A stretch of DNA of 18,763 nt from NCBI GenBank assembly GCA_964456445.1, contig CAYWBI010000066.1, forward strand, positions 1-18,763, written 5' to 3'. Positions 1-8,292 of the stretch are shown piece after piece. The translations under genes were made by a program, and so were the position numbers. The notes beneath the pieces are model-generated. The model was not told the DNA's origin, ran no database searches, and saw only the letters and a program-made list of their open reading frames with translations. The DNA comes from CAYWBI01 sp964456445. GTDB lineage: Bacteria; Calditrichota; Calditrichia; Calditrichales; J004. Position 1 is the first letter of the stretch. Every line of letters begins with the position of its first letter.

Positions 1-57
1 CTTGGTGAATTACCAATGCCTAAAATTACCCATAGATTTAACTGTTGAACCTTAAAT

Positions 58-126
58 AAGCTCTTAACCCCTTTATTTACAAGGGTTGATTTTGGGGAAT
101 GGGCGTCCCATTGTCGAAAACAGGAC
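58..126. repeat. Diverged direct repeat, left copy
   Basis: This stretch begins AAGCTCT and contains a GGGCGTCCCA motif (101-110) followed by an AAACAGGA motif. The same order of blocks recurs at 460-570, where about 40 nt are inserted between the first block (58-101 matches 460-502 with one gap and several substitutions) and the GGGTGTCCCA block. The match is by eye. No open reading frame of note covers it. Confidence 0.55.
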
Positions 127-414
127 AGGGGCGTAGCCCTATAATCTTCGTAGAAAAAACCATTAATTGAAAATATCAGGGGCGTAGCCCTGACATCTAA
201 AAAAACAGGGCAAATAAACACGCCCAATATGTGTTTTCGGTAAAAGTCAGGCAAAACCCAATAGAAGAAAATTCTGGGCCGAATTGGAAAAAAAGCGACG
301 TTTATAAGCCGAAATATCTTTTGAATGGTATGATAATATATAAATGTCAGGGCCCTGCCCCTTTTTGTATCTTCACCATTTGATCAGCTACGAAGATTAT
401 AGGGCTACGCCCCT
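127..414. repeat. MITE-like element with nested inverted repeats
   Basis: The outer arms 127-153 and 388-414 are perfect 27-nt inverted repeats, each built from AGGGGCGTAGCCCT followed by ATAATCTTCGTAG. Inside them, 178-196 and 344-362 form a second inverted pair matching at 16 of 19 positions and sharing the GGGGCGTAGCCC core. Arms of about 70 nt therefore enclose a 147-nt centre (197-343). The core can fold by itself as GGGC-GTA-GCCC. No coding capacity and no clear target-site duplication are visible. A non-autonomous mobile element, a REP-type repeat cluster and a cruciform-forming spacer are all possible. Confidence 0.6.
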
Positions 415-459
415 TACAAAAAAGAGGCATCCGCGTGTGTTTTCGCTACCCTTTATAAA

Positions 460-570
460 AAGCTCTGAATTTCTCTATTTATAGGGTTTATTTTGAAAAA
501 TGTGTGAGTGATGTGCAAACAGAATTTTGTTAAAAAATATTTTGGGTGTCCCACCGGCTAAAACAGGAAA
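460..570. repeat. Diverged direct repeat, right copy with insertion
   Basis: This is the counterpart of 58-126. It starts AAGCTCT, keeps the TTTAT...AGGGTT...ATTTTG pattern up to 502, then has about 40 extra AT-rich nt before GGGTGTCCCA (544-553) and AAACAGGA. The two copies bracket the nested inverted repeats, so the whole 58-570 region looks like a layered repeat island. Nothing in 503-540 is recognisable. Confidence 0.45.
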
Positions 571-593
571 AGTTCTGTCAAAAACATTTTTAT

Positions 594-630
594 AAAAAAA
601 CGGGAAAGACAAATTGTCTTTCCCGTTTTT
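594..630 (-). terminator. Rho-independent terminator of the Spy-like gene
   Basis: A 10-bp perfect stem, CGGGAAAGAC (601-610) with GTCTTTCCCG (616-625), has the 5-nt loop AAATT. It is flanked by seven A (594-600) and five T (626-630). It lies 5 nt past the minus-strand stop codon. The A/T flanks would let it work in both directions. Confidence 0.9.
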
Positions 631-634
631 AAGT

Positions 635-1132
635 TTAATGCCTGCGGCAGTTGGGACAGTTGCCTTTATTCATCCCGTGACCCGGTCCCCCTTTTTTTCC
701 CATGGGACGGTTGTCAAACATGGTGCGTTGTTCCGGGGTTAAAAGCGCACGGACTTTTTGATGCGTGGCCGCCCGTTTTTTGGCGATTTGGGTTTTCAAA
801 GCGCTGATCTCATCGATCGTGGCATTGATGGCCTTCATGTTGGCTTTGTCGGCGGTTTGCAAGGTGTGCAAATGTGCCTTTTTTTCCATGATCTGATTGC
901 GGATATCCTTTGTTGCATCCATCTGTGCCAAATGGATTTTCTTCATCTCGGCTTTTTGCTTGTCCGTCAATCCGGGGATGTTCATGCCCGGCGCCATCCG
1001 TTGCCCCATCATCTTATGTCCCTGCATGCGTCCGTGCATGGGGCCATCGTTGTCATGGCCTTGCGCCAGGGCGCTGCCGGCCAGGATGAAAATACTGAGT
1101 AAAGTTACCAGCATTGGTTTAAGTGATTTCAT
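635..1132 (-). CDS. Spy/CpxP-like periplasmic protein, Met/His-rich
   Basis: The protein has 165 residues and a clear signal peptide (1-24, cleaved after ALA-Q). The mature part carries two LTxxQ-type motifs, LTDKQ at 55-59 and LTPEQ at 131-135. These are the hallmark of the Spy/CpxP family of small helical periplasmic chaperones and metal- or stress-response sensors. Residues 26-50 are rich in His and Met, and the tail has a Cys-Pro-Asn-Cys motif ending in His (159-165); both could bind metal ions such as copper, which is inference. An AGGAGG ribosome site sits just upstream of the ATG. It is transcribed alone, divergently from the M16 protease, and ends in a strong terminator. No two-component system that could be its regulator is in the window. 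Confidence 0.85.
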   Translation of the reverse strand: MKSLKPMLVTLLSIFILAGSALAQGHDNDGPMHGRMQGHKMMGQRMAPGMNIPGLTDKQKAEMKKIHLAQMDATKDIRNQIMEKKAHLHTLQTADKANMKAINATIDEISALKTQIAKKRAATHQKVRALLTPEQRTMFDNRPMGKKGGPGHGMNKGNCPNCRRH

Positions 1133-1164
1133 AATATCCTCCTTCGGATAATTGTTTGAGTGGT

Positions 1165-1198
1165 ATGTCTAAAGTTTCCTTGTTTAAGATATAGACAT
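1165..1198. promoter_or_regulatory. Inverted repeat in the divergent intergenic region
   Basis: ATGTCTA (1165-1171) and TAGACAT (1192-1198) form a perfect 7-bp inverted repeat with a 20-nt spacer, between the Spy-like gene and the M16 gene. The half-sites lie about 27 nt apart centre to centre, which could suit a dimeric regulator. No particular regulator is implied by the sequence, and a chance match is possible. Confidence 0.3.
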
Positions 1199-1249
1199 CC
1201 GGGAAAAAAGAAACTTGCAGAAAATTTTTAAATTTAAAAAAAGATGTCT

Positions 1250-1257
1250 TATCTTTG
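1250..1257 (+). promoter_or_regulatory. Possible Bacteroidota-type -7 element upstream of M16
   Basis: TATCTTTG matches the TAnnTTTG -7 consensus of Bacteroidota. A good TTTG -33 element is absent at the expected distance; the sequence there is a T-rich run. If used, transcription would begin near 1264, leaving a leader of about 58 nt before the ATG at 1322. It would also exclude the upstream ATG at 1244. Confidence 0.35.
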
Positions 1258-1321
1258 GAAATCGGTTCTCACCCAATCTAAAATAGAATCAAAACCAGAA
1301 CGCCTATGCTCAGGAGGAAAA

Positions 1322-4144
1322 ATGCGAAAATTAATTTTAATGATAGGAGCCTTGTTTATGATAACAGCCCAATCCATGGCGGGTAGCGCCGATAAAATAT
1401 TTCCCTATTCCTATCAGATGAAAATATTGGGCAATGGTCTGCGGGTAATCGTTATTCCAACATCTTACCCGAACATCGTCTCGCTGCAAATTCCCGTTTC
1501 GGTAGGTTCCCGAAATGAGGTGGAACCCCATCGCAGCGGTTTTGCGCATTTTTTCGAACACATGATGTTTCGTGGTACGGAAAAATTTCCCAGTGAGAAA
1601 TACGGTGAAATCCTGAAAAATATCGGCGGCGACCAAAATGCTTATACTTCCGATGATTTTACAAATTATCATACCACCTTTTCAAAAGAAGACCTTGAGA
1701 CCATGCTTATGCTGGAAGCCGACCGCTTTCAACATCTTAAATATTCTATCGAAGGCTTTAAGACCGAATCCCGCGCCGTGCTTGGGGAATATAATAAGAA
1801 CAGCTCGAGTCCGGTGAACAAATTGTTTGAGGTGCAACGCAATCTTGCCTTCGATAAATCCACCTATAAGCACACAACCATGGGTTTTATCGAGGATGTA
1901 GAGAATATGCCCAATATGTTTGATTACAGCCAAACCTTTTTTAAACGTTTTTACCGCCCGGAAAATACAACGGTTATTGTCTCGGGCGATGTTAAAGCGG
2001 ATAATGTGTTTAAACTTGTTGAAAAGTACTGGGGGGCCTGGCAAAAAGGAGATTATAAGTCTTCGATTCCCGTTGAGCCGGAACACACAAAGGCGCTTTA
2101 CGCACATGTGCCCTGGAAAACAGCCACCTCGCCCTGGATAACCGTTGCCTTCCATGGACCGGCTTTTTCCACGGATAAAAAAGATATGGCGGCGATGGAC
2201 CTGATTTCTTCCTATGCCTTTTCACGGAGTTCCGCCCTTTATCAAAAACTGGTGGTGCAGGAGCAAAAAGCCGATGTGCTGGCCGCCTCGTTCCCGGATC
2301 ACAAAGACCCCTTTCTGTTGACCATCCTGGCCCGGGTCCGTGACGTTAAGGACATTTGGTATGTACGCGATGAAATTCAGAAAACCTGCACCAAAATGCG
2401 CAACGACCTTGTGGATGCCTCCCGGTTAAACGATATTAAAAGCAACCTGAAATATGGTTTTGCCGCCGGTTTGGATAACTCCGAGGCCATCGCTTCGGCG
2501 TTGGTCAGCTATGTCGCCCGTACGCATGACCCGGAAGCCGTAAATAAGGTATATCACTTGTATGATGCGCTTAAACCGGCGGACTTGAAGAGCATGGCCA
2601 ACCGCTACTTTACGGATGGGCGCATGGTTACGGTTTCGCTGGCGCATGGCGATTTGCCGCAGGTTGAGAGTAAAACCGGTTCCGTAGATAGCTGGTTAAA
2701 GGAAATGCAAAAGCCCTTGACAAAGATTGTAGAAGTCGTGCTGAAAAACAATTCACCCATTGTAGATCTGCGCTTTATGTTCCATGCGGGAAGCGCCTCC
2801 GATCCAAAGGGAAAGGAAGGACTGGCAGCCCTGACCGCTGCCATGATCACCAATGAAGGCAGCAAACAGATGAAATACAGTGATATTCAAAAGGCGCTTT
2901 TTCCCTTGGCTGCCGGTTTTGGCAATCAGGTGGATAAGGAGATAACCGTCTTTCGTGGAACCGTGCACAAGGATAATTTATCCCCCTATTTTGCCATCAT
3001 TAGCGGACAGCTTTTACAGCCTGCCTGGGATACGAATGATTTTAAACGTGTAAAATTCAACTTGATAAATGCAATCAAAATTGGGCTGCGTGGCAATAAC
3101 GATGAAGAGTTGGGCAAGGAGGCGTTATACGAAATGATTTATAACAACCATCCGTATGGCGCCTTAAACATTGGGCATATTGACGCCCTGGAGAAACTTA
3201 CCCTGAAAGATTTAAAGGACTTCTATAAAAAACATTATACTCTGGCCAATTTAACCATCGGTCTCGCCGGAAATTACAGCGATGCATTTCATGACCGTTT
3301 ATTGCGCGTCCTGCAGGTTTTACCCGAGGGGCCGGCAGTGACTTATAACCTGCCGCAGCCGCAAAAAATAAAGGGACTTAATGCCAAAATTATACAAAAG
3401 GAAACCCGGGCCACAGCCATCTCCTTTGGCTTTCCCATTGACGTAACACGGGCCGATAATGATTTTGTAGCGCTCTGGCTGGTGCGTTCCTATTTTGGCG
3501 AACACCGCAACAGCAGCAGCCATCTTTATCAGCGTATCCGGGAAATACGTGGGATGAATTATGGTGATTATGCCTATATCGAATATTTCCCAGGTGGTAT
3601 GTTTCAGTTTTATCCCCGTGCTAATCTGGACCGCCAGCAACAAATATTTCAGGTCTGGATACGACCGGTGGTTCCAAAGAACGCGCACTTTGCCATCCGC
3701 ACGGCCATGTTCGAACTGCATAAGCTGGTTAGCGGGGGAATGACCGAAAAAGATTTTGAAGCCACGCGTAACTTTCTGATGAAATATGTCAATATTCTGG
3801 TCAAGTCCCAGGGCCGGCAATTGGGATATCTGATGGACAGTAAATATTACCACATCCCGGAGTTTACGCAATATGTGAAAGACGGATTGAAAAAATTAAC
3901 CCTATCCGATGTAAACCGGGTGATCCAGCGTTATCTGCGGGATAAAAATATTGATTTTGTTTTTATAACCAGGGATGCGGATAGTCTGAAGAAACAGTTG
4001 GTAAGCAATACTGTTTCCCCAATCACTTACGATGCGAAAAAGCCGACGGAAATATTGCAGGAAGATAAGCTGATCGAAAACTATATATTGCCCTTTAAAG
4101 CGGAAAAGGTTAAAATCGTTCCGCTTGACAATGTTTTTAAATAG
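1322..4144 (+). CDS. M16 family zinc metalloprotease (pitrilysin type), secreted
   Basis: The protein has 940 residues with a signal peptide (1-20, SMA-G). The N-terminal half holds the inverted zinc motif HFFEH (H76, E79, H80). The third ligand is E156, preceded by the conserved E149 seven residues earlier, the usual spacing in M16 enzymes. From about residue 475 a second M16-like half begins; it has no HxxEH at the equivalent place, as is typical for two-domain members where the second half completes the closed chamber. The enzyme should degrade peptides in the periplasm or at the outer membrane. The start at 1322 is chosen because AGGAGG (1312-1317) lies just upstream and the signal peptide starts there; an in-frame ATG at 1244 would add 26 polar residues without a good ribosome site. 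It appears to be a single-gene unit. Confidence 0.93.
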   Translation: MRKLILMIGALFMITAQSMAGSADKIFPYSYQMKILGNGLRVIVIPTSYPNIVSLQIPVSVGSRNEVEPHRSGFAHFFEHMMFRGTEKFPSEKYGEILKNIGGDQNAYTSDDFTNYHTTFSKEDLETMLMLEADRFQHLKYSIEGFKTESRAVLGEYNKNSSSPVNKLFEVQRNLAFDKSTYKHTTMGFIEDVENMPNMFDYSQTFFKRFYRPENTTVIVSGDVKADNVFKLVEKYWGAWQKGDYKSSIPVEPEHTKALYAHVPWKTATSPWITVAFHGPAFSTDKKDMAAMDLISSYAFSRSSALYQKLVVQEQKADVLAASFPDHKDPFLLTILARVRDVKDIWYVRDEIQKTCTKMRNDLVDASRLNDIKSNLKYGFAAGLDNSEAIASALVSYVARTHDPEAVNKVYHLYDALKPADLKSMANRYFTDGRMVTVSLAHGDLPQVESKTGSVDSWLKEMQKPLTKIVEVVLKNNSPIVDLRFMFHAGSASDPKGKEGLAALTAAMITNEGSKQMKYSDIQKALFPLAAGFGNQVDKEITVFRGTVHKDNLSPYFAIISGQLLQPAWDTNDFKRVKFNLINAIKIGLRGNNDEELGKEALYEMIYNNHPYGALNIGHIDALEKLTLKDLKDFYKKHYTLANLTIGLAGNYSDAFHDRLLRVLQVLPEGPAVTYNLPQPQKIKGLNAKIIQKETRATAISFGFPIDVTRADNDFVALWLVRSYFGEHRNSSSHLYQRIREIRGMNYGDYAYIEYFPGGMFQFYPRANLDRQQQIFQVWIRPVVPKNAHFAIRTAMFELHKLVSGGMTEKDFEATRNFLMKYVNILVKSQGRQLGYLMDSKYYHIPEFTQYVKDGLKKLTLSDVNRVIQRYLRDKNIDFVFITRDADSLKKQLVSNTVSPITYDAKKPTEILQEDKLIENYILPFKAEKVKIVPLDNVFK

Positions 4145-4440
4145 GGACGATTGAATCCTGCTGAAATATCTTTCGCGGTCAAATCGGGAATATAATTATA
4201 CGTTTTATCTCTTTATCCTCCGGCGATGAGAGGGACAGGGTATAAATAGCTAAAGTTATATTTCTGTAAAATATCGGGAATTGTGTAAAGTATTTTACTT
4301 TAAAGGGACAAAGATGGACGTTGTACTTTCGATAGTCTGTAAAAAAGATTGAACGTAAACTTACTAATTATTAATATACTTTATTCATAATGACCCGTTG
4401 GTGGAAATTATGTTTATTAAATTAAATAGGGCAAAAAGAA
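4145..4440. other. AT-rich intergenic region, no gene seen
   Basis: These 296 nt separate the protease from the glycosyltransferase pair. I see no coding potential beyond a 15-codon frame (4410-4457) that I reject. A short hairpin AAAGTA (4287-4292) with TACTTT (4296-4301) has no T-run after it and is not a convincing terminator. A promoter for the downstream genes is presumably here, but no element is clear. Confidence 0.5.
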
Positions 4441-6051
4441 TTGGGCAGAAAAAATAAACAGCATAAAGACCAGAAGACACCGTACAAAAATAAGCGGAGA
4501 GCGGGTTCAGATGACAATTTATTTGACTGGATTGCGGCACATAAGAAGATATTGTTGTTATTGTCTCTAATATTGTATATATCGTTGGGGACTGTTCATT
4601 TCAGCTCCGGGTTATCCACAACCGGTGACAACGCTGAGTTTGTTGTACTGGCACAATCATTGGCCCAGGGTGATGGATATAAAACAATAAACAACCCACA
4701 CCCCCATGCGCACAAAAAATACCCGTTTGGTTTTCCTGCTTTGTTAGCGCTTTTTTATCATCTGTTTTACCTCAATTATATTGGGTATAAAATCGTCGTT
4801 TTCTTACTCTCTATCGCTACTTTGTTTTTACTTTCGAAATGGCTGGACGATTGCAAACCCTATTTATTGATCTCGATACTTCTTCTTATGGCCTTAAATT
4901 TAAAAATTCTTGAATACAGCAGCCTCATACTTTCGGAAACGCCGTTTTTGTTATTTGTCGTGTTGGGTTTTTTATTTTTCAAACAATTTGATAAATCAGC
5001 GAAGACATCCCATTTTTTATATGGTCTAATCTCCTGGGGGACCGCCTATTATATCCGTTCCATCGGGATTGTTTTGTTGCTGTCCCTAATTATTTATCTG
5101 TTAATAAAAAGGGAATACAAATGGATGTATATTACCTTTTTTGCATCTATCCTGATTATTATGCCCTGGCAGGTATGGACCAATATGCACGGTGGGTCTT
5201 CATATCTAAATTCCTTGCAAATGAAAAACCCATACTCGCCCCAACTTGGCAAAGTAACTATTTCTGATATTATTTTTGAACGGGTCCCCTTAAATTTTAA
5301 AGGTTATTTTTTTACCTTTATCCCGGAAACATTAATTCCGGGTTTCAAATATCATAAAACAGACACCATGGATTTTGTGGGGGCCTTGCTCAGCCTGAGC
5401 GTACTGGGCGGCTTTATTTTAAATTTTTGGAAAAAATGGGATTTAAAGGGTTGGTATTTCTTAGGCACCCTAAGTCTTGTTTTGTTATGGCCCGAAGTTT
5501 GGATGGGCGAGCGATTTATATTCGGTATAATACCGCTGATTTTATTTTATTTTGTAGTTTTTTTCGACAACATAATAAAAAGGGTCACTAAACTTCAAAA
5601 ACGGCAGGCTAGACTTTTTACCGGGTGCATTGCAATTTTTTTGGTGCTTTTAACATCAAAACAAATAAAGTACAGCAACCCGCAAACCCAATATACACCG
5701 GATTGGGTCAATTATAAATACACGCTGTTTTGGTTAAAACACAACGTTCCGTCCGATGCGGTTATTGCCTGTCGAAAACCCTATTTGGCTTATCTGTGGA
5801 GTGGGAAAAAAACGGTCGGGATTCCCAGGACGTCGAATAAAAAGAATGTTTATCAAAGATTTTTTTCTGACGGCGTTGATTATCTCATCTATGACGGCTT
5901 TTTCTGGACCAGTACGACGAGACGGAACATGAGCCCTGTTATCAATAAAAACCGAACAGATTTTCAAGCTGTCTATGGACTAAAGAAGCCTTCAACATAC
6001 ATCTTAAAGTTTAATGCAACAAATCTGGACAAAGAGGAGAAAAATAAATGA
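4441..6051 (+). CDS. GT-C fold membrane glycosyltransferase (GT39/PMT/ArnT-like)
   Basis: The protein has 536 residues. A Lys/Arg-rich cytoplasmic tail (1-35) precedes TM1 (about 38-55). The first outer loop has the acidic GDNAEF motif (D63, E66) and then AQSLAQGDGY and YPFGFPALL, a pattern typical of GT39/GT83-type enzymes that take sugar from a polyprenyl-phosphate carrier on the outer face of the inner membrane. About ten TM segments follow, and the last 120 residues form a soluble, probably periplasmic domain. The acceptor (protein, lipid A or a polysaccharide) cannot be told. The start is a TTG: an in-frame stop at 4423-4425 limits choices, and the next in-frame start would remove the catalytic loop. 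The ribosome site is weak. It overlaps the next gene by 4 nt (ATGA), implying coupled translation with the enzyme that would supply its donor. Confidence 0.83.
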   Translation: MGRKNKQHKDQKTPYKNKRRAGSDDNLFDWIAAHKKILLLLSLILYISLGTVHFSSGLSTTGDNAEFVVLAQSLAQGDGYKTINNPHPHAHKKYPFGFPALLALFYHLFYLNYIGYKIVVFLLSIATLFLLSKWLDDCKPYLLISILLLMALNLKILEYSSLILSETPFLLFVVLGFLFFKQFDKSAKTSHFLYGLISWGTAYYIRSIGIVLLLSLIIYLLIKREYKWMYITFFASILIIMPWQVWTNMHGGSSYLNSLQMKNPYSPQLGKVTISDIIFERVPLNFKGYFFTFIPETLIPGFKYHKTDTMDFVGALLSLSVLGGFILNFWKKWDLKGWYFLGTLSLVLLWPEVWMGERFIFGIIPLILFYFVVFFDNIIKRVTKLQKRQARLFTGCIAIFLVLLTSKQIKYSNPQTQYTPDWVNYKYTLFWLKHNVPSDAVIACRKPYLAYLWSGKKTVGIPRTSNKKNVYQRFFSDGVDYLIYDGFFWTSTTRRNMSPVINKNRTDFQAVYGLKKPSTYILKFNATNLDKEEKNK

Positions 6052-6797
6052 AATTATCCATAGTCATGCCTGTATATAATGAAATTAAAACCATTGCGAT
6101 AATTATTGATCAGGTAATGAAAGTAGATATTGGTCCTCTCGAAAAAGAGGTTATTATTATTGATGACGGCTCCAACGATGGGACCCGGGAATATTTAAAA
6201 ACCATACAAAATCCACAAATACAAGTTATTTATCATGAAAAAAATATTGGTAAATCCGGCGGCATTAATACGGCCAGGAAACATATAACCGGTGATATCG
6301 TGATTATTCAGGATGCAGACTTGGAATATCATCCGGACGACTACCCAAAATTGCTAAAGCCAATTCTCAATGGGGAAGCGGATGTTGTATATGGCAGCCG
6401 GTTTATCGGCAGCGAGCCCCATCGTGTGTTATATTTTTGGCATTCCATCGGCAATAAATTTTTAACCGTTCTTTCTAATATGTTGACAAATTTAAATTTA
6501 ACGGATATGGAAACATGTTATAAAATGATCAGCGGTCCGATTTTTAAGTCATTGGAAATTACGGCGAACGGTTTTGGGATTGAACCCGAGATTACCGCAA
6601 AATTGTCCCGTTTGCATTGCCGCATATATGAAGTTGGTATTTCATATCGGGGGCGTAAATATGCTGATGGTAAAAAAATAACCTGGAAAGATGGGGTCAG
6701 CGCTATTTATTACATACTCAAATATGTTTTTTGGAAACCAAATAAAGACTTAATACAAAAATTGGCGGATGAAGGTTATGTAATTGAAAAGTCTTAA
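6048..6797 (+). CDS. GT2 polyprenyl-phosphate sugar synthase (DPM1-like)
   Basis: The protein has 249 residues and a complete GT-A family 2 domain: PVYNE (8-12), IDDGS (38-42), the metal-binding QDADLEY (D89, D91), YGSRF (115-119), GFGIEPE (175-181) and a YRGRKYADGKKITW stretch (200-213). The last is characteristic of DPM1-type dolichol/polyprenol-phosphate mannose or glucose synthases. No TM helices follow, so it is the soluble DPM1 kind, acting at the cytoplasmic membrane face to move a hexose from a nucleotide sugar to polyprenyl phosphate. A GAGGAG site lies upstream, inside the end of the previous gene. The 4-nt overlap with the GT-C gene strongly suggests they make and use the same lipid-linked sugar. 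Mannose versus glucose cannot be decided. Confidence 0.88.
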   Translation: MKLSIVMPVYNEIKTIAIIIDQVMKVDIGPLEKEVIIIDDGSNDGTREYLKTIQNPQIQVIYHEKNIGKSGGINTARKHITGDIVIIQDADLEYHPDDYPKLLKPILNGEADVVYGSRFIGSEPHRVLYFWHSIGNKFLTVLSNMLTNLNLTDMETCYKMISGPIFKSLEITANGFGIEPEITAKLSRLHCRIYEVGISYRGRKYADGKKITWKDGVSAIYYILKYVFWKPNKDLIQKLADEGYVIEKS

Positions 6798-6893
6798 GCC
6801 AACAAAAGGGTACAGAACATATTGGAAATATGGGAATAGCCTTTGTCCATCGGTTTACTCTAAGTAATTATTTTAATCCCATCTCTGAGAATA

Positions 6894-8291
6894 ATGGTGT
6901 TAAACATGAAATATATATGTATGATTTTGTTTTGTTTCGTTTTGGTTCAGGGCATAAATGCACAAGGCTTATTTGGTCTGTACAAAAAATATTTACCTGA
7001 AATTATCCGCAATAATCCCAGGATGCAGGAAGCGGAAAGCAAGAAGCTGGATGCCTATTTTCGTTTGGACCCGTACCTGGCCGCAGTTCATCTTGAGTTT
7101 CTGCATCTGTTTTTTGAAAAGCGTATCGCCGACCCGGACTCCAACCTGAAAAACCTGGAACAAGCCTTGTATGCCCGGGATATGCAGGCCCAATCCATTT
7201 GGGCAAAAGATGCCATAAAAAAAATAAAACAAAACATGGGATTGAATGAGGACCAAATGGCCGCGCTCATCGGAATCTATAAACCGTTTATAAACGAAGT
7301 CAAGGCGTACGATACTGTGGCTTTTCCACCGCAATATGATGCGAACAAAGCGGAATTTTTTCAATACTTATATTTTTCAGAAAACAGGCATACTAAGTAT
7401 CAACCAATGGAAGATTACCTGCGGTTAAAGAACGAAGAGCTGCGGAAGCAGATTGACAATTTTGAAGATAAATATAACTCATCGGATGAATTAAGCAGGG
7501 ATAAACGCAAAAAGTTTAAGCGGAAAGCCCTGAAATATAAGTACATCTTTCGCGCATCATATCTTGATGGCCTTAATTCTACGTCATCGCTTGACCTGAT
7601 TGAGTTTTTACAAATGATGATGAAAATTCAATCCACGGATGGTATAAAGTCAATACCCTTGGCAAGCAAATCATATCTTGGCCTGTTAATCGATGCCATC
7701 CATTACTTTCCAAATGCGGTCGATATAACCGATCCTTTTGATTTTCACTATACCCAGAATATGTACATTCCCGCGGTGTTTAATCTTTTTTACGGCGTTA
7801 AATACCATTTAAAAGATAAGGCTGGATTTCTTTCATCCCTAAATGTACGCGGTCGTCTGGCATTTTTCAATTTGCAACAACCATCGGGCGATAAAGAAAT
7901 ATGGCTAGGCGTTAAGGCAATTTATGGCCTTTCGGTCAATGGAGCGTATCATGTGGATGCCTATAAAAATGCCCATTATTATAATGCGTCGCTGCAGGCC
8001 ACAGTCCCAATTCTTACAAAAGGCAAATTTGAAATAAATGGTGGTTTAAACCTCGGCTATCGCTATGTTGTTTATAGCTACAAATTTTATGTGGCCGGAT
8101 CGTTTGTTGTTTATAATCAACAGTTGGATACGGATATTTATACTCATCCAGACCATAATGAAACAATAAAGGGTTTTCTTATTAACCCTTTAATTGGGGC
8201 GTCTTACCAAATAGACGATAGATATGATTTATCATTGGAACTGATCCTGAACAATGCTGTTTTGCTTGGCGTTGCTTATCACTTAAATTAA
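6894..8291 (+). CDS. Envelope protein, helical N-domain plus predicted beta-barrel, function unknown
   Basis: I do not recognise a family. The protein has 465 residues and a signal peptide (1-24, NAQ-G). Residues 25-255 are mostly helical and charged, with a Lys/Arg-rich coiled segment near 175-218. From about 290 to the end, alternating polar and hydrophobic strands rich in Tyr, Gly and Asn look like a small outer-membrane barrel of roughly eight strands. The C-terminal residue is Asn rather than the usual aromatic residue, which weakens the barrel call a little. The start could be the ATG at 6894 (weak GAGA ribosome site) or the one at 6906, four codons later; both leave the signal peptide. 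It follows the glycosyltransferase pair by 96 nt, and no shared role is evident. Confidence 0.75.
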   Translation: MVLNMKYICMILFCFVLVQGINAQGLFGLYKKYLPEIIRNNPRMQEAESKKLDAYFRLDPYLAAVHLEFLHLFFEKRIADPDSNLKNLEQALYARDMQAQSIWAKDAIKKIKQNMGLNEDQMAALIGIYKPFINEVKAYDTVAFPPQYDANKAEFFQYLYFSENRHTKYQPMEDYLRLKNEELRKQIDNFEDKYNSSDELSRDKRKKFKRKALKYKYIFRASYLDGLNSTSSLDLIEFLQMMMKIQSTDGIKSIPLASKSYLGLLIDAIHYFPNAVDITDPFDFHYTQNMYIPAVFNLFYGVKYHLKDKAGFLSSLNVRGRLAFFNLQQPSGDKEIWLGVKAIYGLSVNGAYHVDAYKNAHYYNASLQATVPILTKGKFEINGGLNLGYRYVVYSYKFYVAGSFVVYNQQLDTDIYTHPDHNETIKGFLINPLIGASYQIDDRYDLSLELILNNAVLLGVAYHLN

Positions 8292-8292
8292 A

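Noticed and set aside
1..600. Possible CRISPR array because of repeated GGGGCGTAGCCC motifs
   Set aside because: The copies are inverted and unevenly spaced, without regular spacers or cas genes; a nested inverted-repeat element fits better.
758..1151. Overlapping plus-strand frames opposite the Spy-like gene
   Set aside because: They are shadows of a gene that has a signal peptide, LTxxQ motifs, ribosome site and terminator.
1244..1321. Upstream in-frame ATG of the M16 gene that would add 26 residues
   Set aside because: The extension is polar, would bury the signal peptide, lacks a good ribosome site and lies upstream of a possible promoter element; ATG 1322 has AGGAGG in front of it.
3320..3871. 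Minus-strand open frame of 183 codons inside the M16 gene
   Set aside because: It is antisense to a well-supported gene, has no recognisable domain and no ribosome site; such long antisense frames follow from codon bias.
4410..4457. Short 15-codon frame overlapping the start of the GT-C gene
   Set aside because: It is tiny and lacks a ribosome site; a leader peptide role cannot be supported from sequence.
6818..6832. CATATT/AATATG hairpin after the GT2 gene as a terminator
   Set aside because: It is an AT-rich 6-bp stem with no T-run after it.
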